From: CAYFKJ01 sp964343605
GTDB lineage: Bacteria; Pseudomonadota; Alphaproteobacteria; UBA2966
Reading direction: 5' to 3'
Length of the DNA stretch: 64,000 nucleotides
Assembly (NCBI GenBank): GCA_964343605.1
Contig: CAYFKJ010000002.1
Location: 682,001 to 746,000 of the forward strand
The notes under the pieces were generated by a model. It worked only from the letters and a program-made list of their open reading frames with translations. It ran no database searches and was not told the origin of the DNA. Made by a program: the position numbers and the translations under genes. Below are positions 25,534 through 34,008 of the stretch, piece after piece (the stretch's first letter is position 1; each line of letters begins with the position of its first letter).

Positions 25534-26304
25534 TCAATTCATGGCTTTGACGTAAACGTCCGGGGGAAGGACTTCGAAACCAACCAGGCGGAGACTGGCC
25601 CGCACCTCCGCCAAGGCGGGGTCGGAGATTGCCCGTGAAAGGCCTTGCCGCATCAGTTCGACCTCCGCGTCGGAAACCGCGTTTGCGGTAATGTAGGGTA
25701 GCCCCGGTGCCGTTGCCGTCGCTTCAAGCACCCGCGTGCCGGCCAGCCGCTTGGGCGTTGTGTCCGACGTCAAAGCGTGGGTAACGCAGTCGATGGCCGC
25801 GACGTCGGCTTTCCCCTCCCGCACCATGTCGATGCTCAGCACGTGCCCGCCGCTTTCCAGGGTTTCCGGGAAGACCCGTTCCCACCCGCCCAAGGGATCG
25901 ACATGTTTTTTCATCGCGTTCCAACCGGAGTGCGAATCGAACCCGTTTACCGCGACCCGGCAGGGCGCCAGGGCAGCCAGGTCTTCGGCCTCGGTTTCCT
26001 GCCGAACCACGAGCAAACTCCGGTAGTTGGGGCCTTCGCAGCCGGGTGCGTCGTAGCAAGGTGTCGCAATCAGCTTGACCCGATCGCCCAGCCGCCGGGC
26101 TAGGGGATAACCGCAGGTTTGGGAAAAAATCAAGTTCGGCGACAGCCAGAGGACATCGCGGTCGGCCGGTGAGACTGAGAGCAAATCGGGGACATCCGCA
26201 ACCCCAGTGTCGCGGAAGTGACCGGCTAAGCCTTGCCACCAACGTTCAGTGGCGGTCCGCAATTCCGGCAGATCGTACATGGATAAGCTGGCCAGCCGGC
26301 CCAT
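25534..26304 (-). CDS. PhnD-like phosphate/phosphonate-type substrate-binding protein
   Basis: A 256-residue protein of the PhnD/phosphonate-binding type 2 periplasmic fold: LSPNLIFSQTCGYPLARRLG, LLVVRQETEAEDLAALAPCRVAVNG, SGWNAMKKHV and DVAAIDCVTHAL. It has no recognisable signal peptide or lipobox, and no permease or ATPase is next to it, so it may act in the cytoplasm as a sensor or enzyme accessory, or the true start may be missed. It is transcribed towards the ABC operon, but a 273-base gap holds that operon's promoter region. Confidence 0.75.
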   Translation of the reverse strand: MGRLASLSMYDLPELRTATERWWQGLAGHFRDTGVADVPDLLSVSPADRDVLWLSPNLIFSQTCGYPLARRLGDRVKLIATPCYDAPGCEGPNYRSLLVVRQETEAEDLAALAPCRVAVNGFDSHSGWNAMKKHVDPLGGWERVFPETLESGGHVLSIDMVREGKADVAAIDCVTHALTSDTTPKRLAGTRVLEATATAPGLPYITANAVSDAEVELMRQGLSRAISDPALAEVRASLRLVGFEVLPPDVYVKAMN

Positions 26305-26491
26305 CGTGCGTCCCTCATTAATTCAGCCGCATTTTGTGCCGAAAAATCTGATCGACCTACCACAATTTTTAGTTCTTAAAATTCCAAAACGGGTGCACAA
26401 TAAATCGTTTGGAGAAATCTCAATTGAAGGGTGCGACCGGCGATCATCAAGGGGCGAAAAGGGGCGAAAAACCGCGGGTCGCTGTTAAGCG

Positions 26492-27448
26492 ATGACAAAT
26501 TTGGAAAAGCAGGCGAGTATTCAAGGCGAAGTCGATACTCAACGATCTTCACGACAATTTGAAACGCCGAAATTCGAAGCTCCGACCTGGGCTTTGATCG
26601 TAGCCGTCTACGCAGGGTGGCTAACCACCACTTGGTACGGCATGGAGCTGCCCTGGTGGCTGCTCTTCCCCCTGGGGGCATGGTTTTCCGGCTGGTATTA
26701 TTCTCTCCAGCACGAGGTCATCCACGGGCACCCGACCCGCCTGCGTTGGCTCAACGATCTCCTGGGCTACGCGCCGCTCGGGCTGTTCATTCCCTACTCG
26801 ATCTACCGCGCGACGCACATCAAGCATCACACCAAGGAAATACTGACGATCCCGGGAGAGGATCCCGAATCGTTCTATTTCGATGCCGAGACCTGGGAAA
26901 ATATGCCGCGCGTCTTGCGCTTCATCAACGTCATAAACAACATGCTCATCGGCCGGCTGACGGTTGGGGTCGCCATCACCATAACCCGCTTTTGGCTGGA
27001 GGAATTGCGTCAGCTCATGCGCGGCGACCTCAGGCACCTGGGCGCCTGGATCAGCCATGCGGTATTGGTGACCGGCGTGCTTTATTGGGTCAGCGCCGTC
27101 TGCGGCATGCCGATCTGGCTTTACGTCCTCTGTTTCGCCTATCCGGGATTGGGGCTCACCCTCATGCGCTCCTACACTGAGCACCGGGCGGCGGCGGATC
27201 CCGATCACCGCACCGCCACGGTCGAGAGCCCGACGCTGATGGCGTTGTTGTACCTCAACAACAACCTGCACGTGGCCCACCACGATCAGCCAGGCATGGC
27301 CTGGTATCACCTGCCTGCCTACTACGCATCGATGAAGGAGGAGTTCCGGAAGGAAAACGACGGCTTCGTATTTGACGGATACCGCGACGTCATCCGGCAA
27401 TACATGTTCGCACCCCTCGACACCCCGGTGCTGCCCGGCAACAAATAG
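26492..27448 (+). CDS. Fatty acid desaturase family protein
   Basis: A 318-residue integral membrane di-iron enzyme. The three His boxes are present: HEVIHGH near residue 71, HIKHH near 110, and HVAHH near 262, with hydrophobic segments between. The family introduces double bonds into, or hydroxylates, acyl chains; substrate is unknown. The short form with HxxxH first box resembles bacterial acyl-lipid desaturases. The next gene, a deaminase, starts 10 bases later, so both may share an mRNA. Confidence 0.86.
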   Translation: MTNLEKQASIQGEVDTQRSSRQFETPKFEAPTWALIVAVYAGWLTTTWYGMELPWWLLFPLGAWFSGWYYSLQHEVIHGHPTRLRWLNDLLGYAPLGLFIPYSIYRATHIKHHTKEILTIPGEDPESFYFDAETWENMPRVLRFINVINNMLIGRLTVGVAITITRFWLEELRQLMRGDLRHLGAWISHAVLVTGVLYWVSAVCGMPIWLYVLCFAYPGLGLTLMRSYTEHRAAADPDHRTATVESPTLMALLYLNNNLHVAHHDQPGMAWYHLPAYYASMKEEFRKENDGFVFDGYRDVIRQYMFAPLDTPVLPGNK

Positions 27449-27458
27449 GCGAGGGTCG

Positions 27459-27941
27459 TTGGAAGCGGGAGCCAAATACGGACTACCGCGGCGTGCGCTG
27501 CTCGGCGCGGTTGGCTGGGGGGCCTTCGTCCTTCCCGCGTTCTGGAACCGTCGGGCGACTTCCCATTCCCTTCAGAGCGAGCCAATCGTCCAGCCGCCTA
27601 AGGCCGACGCGGAGGCTTTCATAGCTCGCGCGTTCGAAATGCGACGACAAGCGGAGAATAGCGGCGATCAGGCGTACGGCGCGGTCATCGTTCGGGACGG
27701 CAGGATCGTCGGCCAATCCCAGAGCCTGGTGGTTCTCAACAAGGATCCCACGGCCCATGCCGAAATGGAGGCAATTCGCGACGCCGCCCGGCGGACCGGC
27801 AGCCGGAACTTGAGCGGTTGCACGATGTACTCGTCCTCCAGCCCCTGTCCCATGTGCGAGGCGGCGGCCTACTGGGCCAACATCGAAAACCTGGTTTTCG
27901 GCCGGGGAGCGACCGCGGGCGGCGCGCCGAAGCTCTGCTGA
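27459..27941 (+). CDS. Nucleoside deaminase (cytidine/guanine deaminase family) with N-terminal signal-like segment
   Basis: About 160 residues when started at the TTG at 27459 (GAGGG upstream). The catalytic zinc site is complete: PTAHAEMEAIRDAA supplies His and the proton-shuttling Glu, and SSPCPMCEAA supplies the two Cys. Relatives deaminate guanine, cytosine or related bases. The N-terminus LPRRALLGAVGWGAFVLPAF is hydrophobic and carries a twin Arg, resembling a Tat signal, unusual for this mostly cytoplasmic family. The protein ends soon after the catalytic core, shorter than guanine deaminases. An ATG further upstream at 27372 would overlap the desaturase. Confidence 0.72.
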   Translation: MEAGAKYGLPRRALLGAVGWGAFVLPAFWNRRATSHSLQSEPIVQPPKADAEAFIARAFEMRRQAENSGDQAYGAVIVRDGRIVGQSQSLVVLNKDPTAHAEMEAIRDAARRTGSRNLSGCTMYSSSSPCPMCEAAAYWANIENLVFGRGATAGGAPKLC

Positions 27942-27946
27942 AACCG

Positions 27947-29803
27947 CTATTCCGGCAGTCCGGCCTGACGCAATCCCTCAATGTATTGCGCACGATCCTC
28001 GGGTTTCTTGAAGGGCGCGCGCTCAGAGACGTTCTTCAACGTCAAGGCAGGTTCCAGGATGAGTGCTTCCTGCACTTCCCAGTCGGCTTCCTCCAGCCGG
28101 TCCAAATGGGCATAGGTGGAAGCCAGATAAAGTCGCCCCGGGATGAAGTGCGGATTGCGTCGTGAGACGTCCTCGAACAAGGCCGCCGCCTCCGCATAGC
28201 GGCGCATCTGGAACCGGGCGCGCCCTTCGATCAGCACATAGAAGAAGGGGTAAAGGGGATCCAGTTTCTGGGCGGCGCGGAGGGCCTTCAGCCCGTCTTC
28301 CGGCTGACCCGCATACGTCTGCACGTTGGCGAGCTGACCATAGCCGTCCGCATAGTTTGGATCGACCTCGATGGCACGCATTGCCGCGGCGATCGATTTT
28401 TCGTGCTGATTCAACAGCATGTATGTCGTGCTCAGGGCGAAGTGCACCTGACGCACGGATGGATCCAGTTCCAACGCCTTCGACGCCCATTCGAGCGCCA
28501 GTTCCAAATTCCGCTGCCGGTCTGGAACCCACCCCACCAGCACGTTGTTGGCCAAGGTAAACGCGACGTTGGCATAGGCCCGCGCGTAAGTCGGATCAAG
28601 GGCGACGGCACGCTCGAACTGCTCCAGTGCAGCGGCATTGGTTTCCGGCGTAAACCGCCGCAGCAGATCGAGGCCCCGCAACAAAGCGTCGTAAGCTTCC
28701 GGTGTCGCCTCCCTTTGCCGTTCGAGCCGCTCTTGCTCCCCGCCCGTCAACTTGACCGCCAGCGCGCTGACGATGTTTCGAGTCACCTCGTCCTGCAGGG
28801 TGAAGACGTCGGTCATGTCGCGGTCGAAGCGTTCGGCCCAGACGTGGTGACCGTCTTTGGTCGTCACCAACTGGGCGTTGATCCGAACCCGGTTGCCCAC
28901 TTTTCGCACGCTGCCTTCAAGCACGTACTTGGCGCCCAGTTCGCGGCCCACGTCCTGCACTTTCACCGGTCGGCCCTTGTAGGTGAACGTCGAATTGCGC
29001 GCGATCACGAACAGGCCGGAGACCTGGGAGAGGTCGGTGATGAGGTCCTCGGTCATGCCGTCGACGAAGTATTCCTGGCTTTCATCTTGGCTCATGTTGT
29101 TGAAGGGCAGGACGGCGATTGACGGCTTTTCGGCCACCTCGGTCGGGGCGCCGTCAGATTGGCCGGATTCGGCAACGAATTTCTGGTCCTGACGCCACCA
29201 GGCTTCACCTCCAGCGACTGCCGCCAATACCACGGCGGCGGCAAGGGCGAGCCACAGCCAGGTGCGACCGGGTCGCTGCGAACCGCCGGCCTGCGAACTT
29301 TTCAACAGGATGCGGTACACGCGCACCGGGCCGGAGACGTTCTTGACCTCGACTTCGCCAAGGTCTTCCACGCGGTGGGTCAGTTTGTTCTGGACCTGAT
29401 TGTAGACGTCGCCCGATATGCAAATGCCGCCGGCCGCGGCGAGGCCTTCGATACGGGCCGCTACATTGACGCCTTCACCGTGAATGTCCTCCCCGTCGTC
29501 GATGATGTCGCCGAGGTTGATGCCCATGCGGAATTTGAGCGGACATTTCTTCAGGTGCAGCTGCATTGCGATGGCGCAGGTGACCGCCCTCTCAATGGTC
29601 GAAAATTCAGCCAGGAAGCCGTCGCCCGTGTGTTTGACGATACGTCCGGAATGAGCGGCGATGGCGGGATCGATGATTGTTGAGCGCGCGGCTTTCCAGG
29701 CCGCGACAGTGGCATCGGAATCCTCCTCCATCAATTTGGTGTAATCCGCCACGTCGGCCATGATGACGGCCGACAAGCGTTTGTGAACGCCACCTTCGTT
29801 CAT
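27947..29803 (-). CDS. Adenylate cyclase with membrane segment, TolB-like domain and TPR repeats
   Basis: A 618-residue protein. Residues about 8-170 are a class III cyclase domain (VIMADVADYTKLME with the first metal Asp, VKHTGDGFLAEF with the second, GEGVNVAARIEGLA with the Asn/Arg pair). A single helix near 190-205 (WLALAAAVVLAAVAGGEAW) anchors it. Residues about 230-370 form a TolB/FlgO-like domain (SIAVLPFNNMS), and the rest is TPR repeats. This arrangement is common in alphaproteobacteria, and the C-terminal part probably senses or binds a partner across the membrane. The stop lies five bases from the deaminase stop on the other strand. Confidence 0.9.
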   Translation of the reverse strand: MNEGGVHKRLSAVIMADVADYTKLMEEDSDATVAAWKAARSTIIDPAIAAHSGRIVKHTGDGFLAEFSTIERAVTCAIAMQLHLKKCPLKFRMGINLGDIIDDGEDIHGEGVNVAARIEGLAAAGGICISGDVYNQVQNKLTHRVEDLGEVEVKNVSGPVRVYRILLKSSQAGGSQRPGRTWLWLALAAAVVLAAVAGGEAWWRQDQKFVAESGQSDGAPTEVAEKPSIAVLPFNNMSQDESQEYFVDGMTEDLITDLSQVSGLFVIARNSTFTYKGRPVKVQDVGRELGAKYVLEGSVRKVGNRVRINAQLVTTKDGHHVWAERFDRDMTDVFTLQDEVTRNIVSALAVKLTGGEQERLERQREATPEAYDALLRGLDLLRRFTPETNAAALEQFERAVALDPTYARAYANVAFTLANNVLVGWVPDRQRNLELALEWASKALELDPSVRQVHFALSTTYMLLNQHEKSIAAAMRAIEVDPNYADGYGQLANVQTYAGQPEDGLKALRAAQKLDPLYPFFYVLIEGRARFQMRRYAEAAALFEDVSRRNPHFIPGRLYLASTYAHLDRLEEADWEVQEALILEPALTLKNVSERAPFKKPEDRAQYIEGLRQAGLPE

Positions 29804-29895
29804 CCAGCGCGTACCTTTCCCCCCAGAATAGTGCGCGAAGTATAGTTATTCCAATTTGGGAATGCGACCCCGGGTTAGGCGCGGGGAATGTATTC

Positions 29896-32310
29896 CTAAC
29901 CCCTCATTCGTTCTGCCTGGGGATCGAACAGCGGTTCGGAGATGATGTGTGCGGGGCGCAAATCACCGAGGATTTCGATTTCAAACCTTGCGCCGTCCTC
30001 GATCATTTCCGACGGCACGAAACCCAGGGCGACGCTTTTCTCAGCAAAATGCGCGTAGCCGCCGGAGGTGACGAAACCGACAACCTCGCCATCGCGCCAG
30101 ATCGGCTCGTCGGCCCAGACGTCGGCATCGTCGGCCTTGACGACCATCGTGACCAGGCGCCGGGCGGGCGGGTTGTCACGTTCCGCCACGGCGGCATCGC
30201 GGCCGATGAACTCGGGCTTCTGGAAGCGCACGAAGCGGTCGAGCCCGGTCTCCGCCGGCGTGTAGTCGGGCTTGTATTCCCGCAGCCACGAGCCGAAACC
30301 CTTCTCCAGCCGCAGCGACATCATGGCACGCATGCCGAAGGGCTTCAGCCCGAGGTCGGCTCCGGCGTCGGCAAGGGCTTCATACAACGCCACCTGATAG
30401 TCCGTGGGGACGTAGATTTCGTACCCCAGGTCGCCGGTATAGGAAATGCGGCAGACGATGGCGGGCGCATTGCCCACATCCATCTGCTGCACGGACAGGA
30501 ACGGGAGGGCCTCGGTCGAGACGTCGGCCCGTGTCACGCGCGACAGCAATTCCTTGGCGTTGGGGCCGGCGATCTGGAAACCAATTCGGTCGAGCGAGAC
30601 GTTGCGGATCGCGACACCGCTGTCCGGCAGGTGAGAGAGGAACCAACGCATGTGGTAGGCCTGCGCGCCGAACGATCCGACGATCTGGAAGCGTTCCTCT
30701 TCGAGCCGAGAGATCGTCAGATCGCCGATTAGTTTACCGATGGGATTGAGCATGGGGCTGAGCGCGATGCGGCCGACATTCGGCATCCGGTTGGCCAAGA
30801 GACCGTTGAGCCAGTCCTCGGCGCCCGGTCCCGTGACTTCGTATTTGCCGAAGTTGTGGATTTCGTTGATGCCCACAGCGGTACGCACGGCGCGGCATTC
30901 TTCGCCCACCGCGTCGTGGGCGTTGGAGCGCCGGAAGGACGGGATTTCAAAATCCTCGTCGCCGGGGCGGGCGAAATAGTTGACGTGTTCCAGCCCGTAA
31001 CCGGAACCGAAGACCGCGCCCTGCGCTTTCCAGACGCCGTAGGCCGGCGTCGTGCGGAGGGGGCGTCCGGCCGGCAATTCCTCGTTGGGGTAGGAGATGG
31101 CGAAACGGCGCTGGTAGTTTTCCGTCACCTTCACTTTGGTGTAGGCGCGGGTGCAGTAATCGCCGAAGCGGGAAACGTCCATGGCAAAGACGTCTGACGA
31201 TGGTTCGCCTTCGATCATCCACTCGGCCACGGTGCGGCCGACGCCGCCGCCCTGGCTGAAACCCGCCATCACGGCGCAGGCGCACCAGTAGCCCGGCAAA
31301 CCCGGTACCGGACCGACCAGCGGATTGCCGTCCGGCGCAAAGGTGAAGGGGCCGTTGATGACAGTCTTGATGCCGGCTTTTTCCAGCACCGGAAACCGGT
31401 GGTAGGCCATCTCCAGCGAATCTGCGATGCGCTCGAGATTGTCCGGCAGAAGTTCGTGTCCGAAATCCCAGGGCGTGCCGTCGACCGCCCAGGGATCGCA
31501 AGCCTGTTCGTAAATGCCGATGACGAGACCGCGTCCTTCCTGGCGAAAATAGCTCATGCCGCTGGGATCCATGACGTGCGGCAGTTCCTTGTCGCGCTCA
31601 TAGACCTCCGGAATATCGTCTGTGACGAGGTACTGATGTTCCATGGGATGGAGGGGCAGGTTGAGACCGGCCATCTCGCCCACTTCGCGCGCCCACAGCC
31701 CGGCGGCATTGACGACATACTCGGTATTGACGGTGCCTTCCTGGGTCACCACGTCCCAGGTGCCGTCGGACTTCCGCACCAGTTCCTTGACGTGATTGCG
31801 CAAGCTGATTTCGGCGCCCTGCATCCGGGCGGCTTTGGCGTAGGCGTGGGTCGTTCCCGAAGGATCGAGATGACCGTCCAGTGGATCGTAGAGCGCACCG
31901 ACGATGCCGTCGGTATTGACGACCGGGCAGAACTCCTTGATTTCATCGGGACCGAGGATTTCTGTTTCCAGGCCCATGTAGCGGTGCTTGGCGCGTTCGG
32001 CTTTGAGGTAATCCATGCGGTCGTTGTCGGTGGCGATAGTGATGCCGCCGACATGGTGCAGCCCGCAAGCCTGGCCGCTGATCTCCTCCAACTCCCTGTA
32101 GAGTTTGATGGTGTATCCCTGCAGCGCAGCGATGTTGGGATCGGCATTCAGGGTATGGAAGCCACCGGCGGCGTGCCAGGTCGAGCCTGACGTGAGTTCG
32201 GAGCGTTCGATAAGCAGCACGTCCTTCCAGCCGAATTTGGTGAGGTGATAGAGAACGCTGCAGCCGACGACGCCGCCGCCGATCACCACGACCTGAGCCT
32301 GAGTTTTCAT
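29896..32310 (-). CDS. FAD-dependent demethylating dehydrogenase with GcvT domain, paralog 2
   Basis: An 804-residue paralog of the protein at 604-3039: the first 49 residues align without gaps, including VVVIGGGVVGCS and STWHAAG with its candidate flavin-linking His at residue 46. The C-terminal GcvT domain ends with ALGFVPSEM and ILGDLRPAHII. It should oxidise an N-methyl group and form methylene-THF. It starts 15 bases after the MttB-type gene on the same strand, so the two are co-transcribed; a natural reading is that the MttB-type enzyme removes the first methyl from a betaine or trimethylamine and this enzyme takes the dimethyl or monomethyl product. Substrate unproven. Confidence 0.9.
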   Translation of the reverse strand: MKTQAQVVVIGGGVVGCSVLYHLTKFGWKDVLLIERSELTSGSTWHAAGGFHTLNADPNIAALQGYTIKLYRELEEISGQACGLHHVGGITIATDNDRMDYLKAERAKHRYMGLETEILGPDEIKEFCPVVNTDGIVGALYDPLDGHLDPSGTTHAYAKAARMQGAEISLRNHVKELVRKSDGTWDVVTQEGTVNTEYVVNAAGLWAREVGEMAGLNLPLHPMEHQYLVTDDIPEVYERDKELPHVMDPSGMSYFRQEGRGLVIGIYEQACDPWAVDGTPWDFGHELLPDNLERIADSLEMAYHRFPVLEKAGIKTVINGPFTFAPDGNPLVGPVPGLPGYWCACAVMAGFSQGGGVGRTVAEWMIEGEPSSDVFAMDVSRFGDYCTRAYTKVKVTENYQRRFAISYPNEELPAGRPLRTTPAYGVWKAQGAVFGSGYGLEHVNYFARPGDEDFEIPSFRRSNAHDAVGEECRAVRTAVGINEIHNFGKYEVTGPGAEDWLNGLLANRMPNVGRIALSPMLNPIGKLIGDLTISRLEEERFQIVGSFGAQAYHMRWFLSHLPDSGVAIRNVSLDRIGFQIAGPNAKELLSRVTRADVSTEALPFLSVQQMDVGNAPAIVCRISYTGDLGYEIYVPTDYQVALYEALADAGADLGLKPFGMRAMMSLRLEKGFGSWLREYKPDYTPAETGLDRFVRFQKPEFIGRDAAVAERDNPPARRLVTMVVKADDADVWADEPIWRDGEVVGFVTSGGYAHFAEKSVALGFVPSEMIEDGARFEIEILGDLRPAHIISEPLFDPQAERMRG

Positions 32311-32325
32311 ACCAAATACCCTTTG

Positions 32326-33873
32326 CTAGAAATCCGTCGGAATGCCGCCTTCTTCGATGCGCTTGGCCACGAAGGTATCGAGTTCTTCCCTTATGGCCGG
32401 ATCCATCGGCGGCGGTTCGAATTCGCGAAGCAACTGCTTGAAGATGGTGTTGGCCCGTTGCGTCGCATCGAGAGAACCGCCCTCGGACCAGGTTTCGAAG
32501 TTTCGCCAATCCGAAAGTATGGGCGCGTAGAACGCGGTCTCATACCGTTCCATGGTGTGGGCCGCGCCGAAGTAATGGCCGCCGGGGCCAACCTCCTGCA
32601 TGGCGGGCAGGCCGAACTCATCGTCGTTGATGGCGATGGGCTGAAGAAATTCAGAAGCCATCTGCAGCATTTCGGCATCGATGATGACTTTTTCGAAGGA
32701 GGCGCAAAGTCCACCTTCGAGCCAGCCCAGCGCATGCTTGACCAGCGTCGCCTGCGCCATCATGCAAGGCCAGATAGACATCTGCGATTCATATGCCGAC
32801 TGCACGTCCGGCGCGTTGGAGGCGTTGACGTTGGAGGACCGGTAGGGCACGCCGTAGCGCCGCGCCAGTTGCCCGCCGATGAACACGGCCTTGGCGTATT
32901 CCGGCGTACCGAAGGCGGGCGCGCCTGAGCGCATGTCGACGTTGGAGGTGAAGCCGCCATAAACGACGGGTGAGCCGGCATTGACGGTCTCGACGAAAGC
33001 CATCCCGGCCAGCGCTTCGGCGTTCTGCTGCACGACGGCGCCGGCCAGCGTCACGGGCGCCATGGCGCCGGCCAGCGTAAATGGCGTAATGACGACGGGC
33101 TGCCTCAGCCGCGCCATTTCCATGATGCCGGACAGCATGGGTTTGTCGTATTGCAGGGGGGAATTGGCGTTGACCGTCGAATGGACGGACGGCTCCGCCA
33201 GCATTTGTTCCGTGCTGACGCCGCGGACGATGCGGGCCATCTCGATGGAATCTCGGATGCGTTCACGCCCAAGACAGTAACCGGCGCCGAATTTGTCCGA
33301 GATTTTGTAAAGCTCGCTTTCGGCCTTGAGGTGACGGATGCCGGGATGAAGATCGATGGGCTCAACCGGATAGCCGCCGAACTGATTGACGATATTGAGG
33401 CTCTGGCCCAGGCGGCCCAGATTACAGAAGTCCTCGAAGTTACCGGTCCGCCGCCCGCCGTCCATGTCGCTGGCATTGGGTGGACTGGCGATCATGGAAA
33501 AATTGATGAAGCCGGGCCCGAACTCGAAATTGTGCGCCGGGTTTCGGGCGTGTGCGGTGAACGATGCGGGGGCTTCGGAAATCAGGCTCTCGACCAGTTG
33601 CCGGTCGAAGCGGACGCGGGGGCCGTCGGGCTCGACATCGGCACCGGCGTCCTTAAGCAGGGTGCGGGCTTCATCCAGCAGGAAGTTGACGCCGATGTCT
33701 TCAAGAACGTCGAGGGAGGCGTTGTGGATGCTCTCGACTTCGTCGTCGGACAACAAGCCGACAGGCGGATACGGATTGCGGAGTTGACGATAGGGCAATT
33801 GACGGATGCCGGAAGCGCCGCCACCCGCATCCGCCGCTTCAGCCTTTCGCCTCGACCTTCCACGTCTTGTCAC
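32326..33873 (-). CDS. MttB-superfamily corrinoid methyltransferase (non-pyrrolysine, MtgB-like)
   Basis: A 515-residue protein of the trimethylamine methyltransferase (MttB) superfamily: GLLSDDEVESIHNASLDVLE at the N-terminus, NFSMIASPPNASDMDGG, then TPFTLAGAMAPVTLAGAVVQ, and the C-terminal VGPGGHYFGAAHTM. The reading frame has no internal amber codon, so it belongs to the non-pyrrolysine branch whose studied members (MtgB, MtpB, MtcB) demethylate glycine betaine, proline betaine or carnitine. The methyl acceptor would be the corrinoid protein at 9509, 23 kb away. The basic N-terminus (RRGRSRRKAEAADAGGG) precedes the fold. Co-transcribed with the FAD-GcvT gene downstream. Confidence 0.9.
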   Translation of the reverse strand: MTRRGRSRRKAEAADAGGGASGIRQLPYRQLRNPYPPVGLLSDDEVESIHNASLDVLEDIGVNFLLDEARTLLKDAGADVEPDGPRVRFDRQLVESLISEAPASFTAHARNPAHNFEFGPGFINFSMIASPPNASDMDGGRRTGNFEDFCNLGRLGQSLNIVNQFGGYPVEPIDLHPGIRHLKAESELYKISDKFGAGYCLGRERIRDSIEMARIVRGVSTEQMLAEPSVHSTVNANSPLQYDKPMLSGIMEMARLRQPVVITPFTLAGAMAPVTLAGAVVQQNAEALAGMAFVETVNAGSPVVYGGFTSNVDMRSGAPAFGTPEYAKAVFIGGQLARRYGVPYRSSNVNASNAPDVQSAYESQMSIWPCMMAQATLVKHALGWLEGGLCASFEKVIIDAEMLQMASEFLQPIAINDDEFGLPAMQEVGPGGHYFGAAHTMERYETAFYAPILSDWRNFETWSEGGSLDATQRANTIFKQLLREFEPPPMDPAIREELDTFVAKRIEEGGIPTDF

Positions 33874-33977
33874 CTAGTCCACCCCCTGCGGCACAACATT
33901 CCGTCGAATTATGAAGCGACGCTATCACGGCTTTTCCGGTTAAAGAATTTCAAAATTCACGGCAACGCCCTACCATT

Positions 33978-33995
33978 CCAAATTGTACAATTTGG
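33978..33995. promoter_or_regulatory. Perfect 18-base palindrome, candidate operator
   Basis: CCAAATTGTACAATTTGG reads the same on both strands. It ends 13 bases before the ATG of the DAO-family oxidase gene and lies in the divergent region with the MttB-type gene (start 33873). A bound repressor here would block the oxidase message near its start. A looser inverted repeat TTTGGTAATTGCCAAA lies near 35364, upstream of fhs. Confidence 0.6.
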
Positions 33996-34008
33996 TCGGG
34001 AGAGACAT

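Noticed and set aside
25330..25638. 102-residue plus-strand open frame upstream of the ABC operon
   Set aside because: It overlaps the end of the PhnD-like gene on the other strand and has no protein-like features.
32326..33873. Pyrrolysine-type trimethylamine methyltransferase
   Set aside because: The reading frame contains no in-frame amber codon and no pyl genes are seen, so it belongs to the non-pyrrolysine branch.
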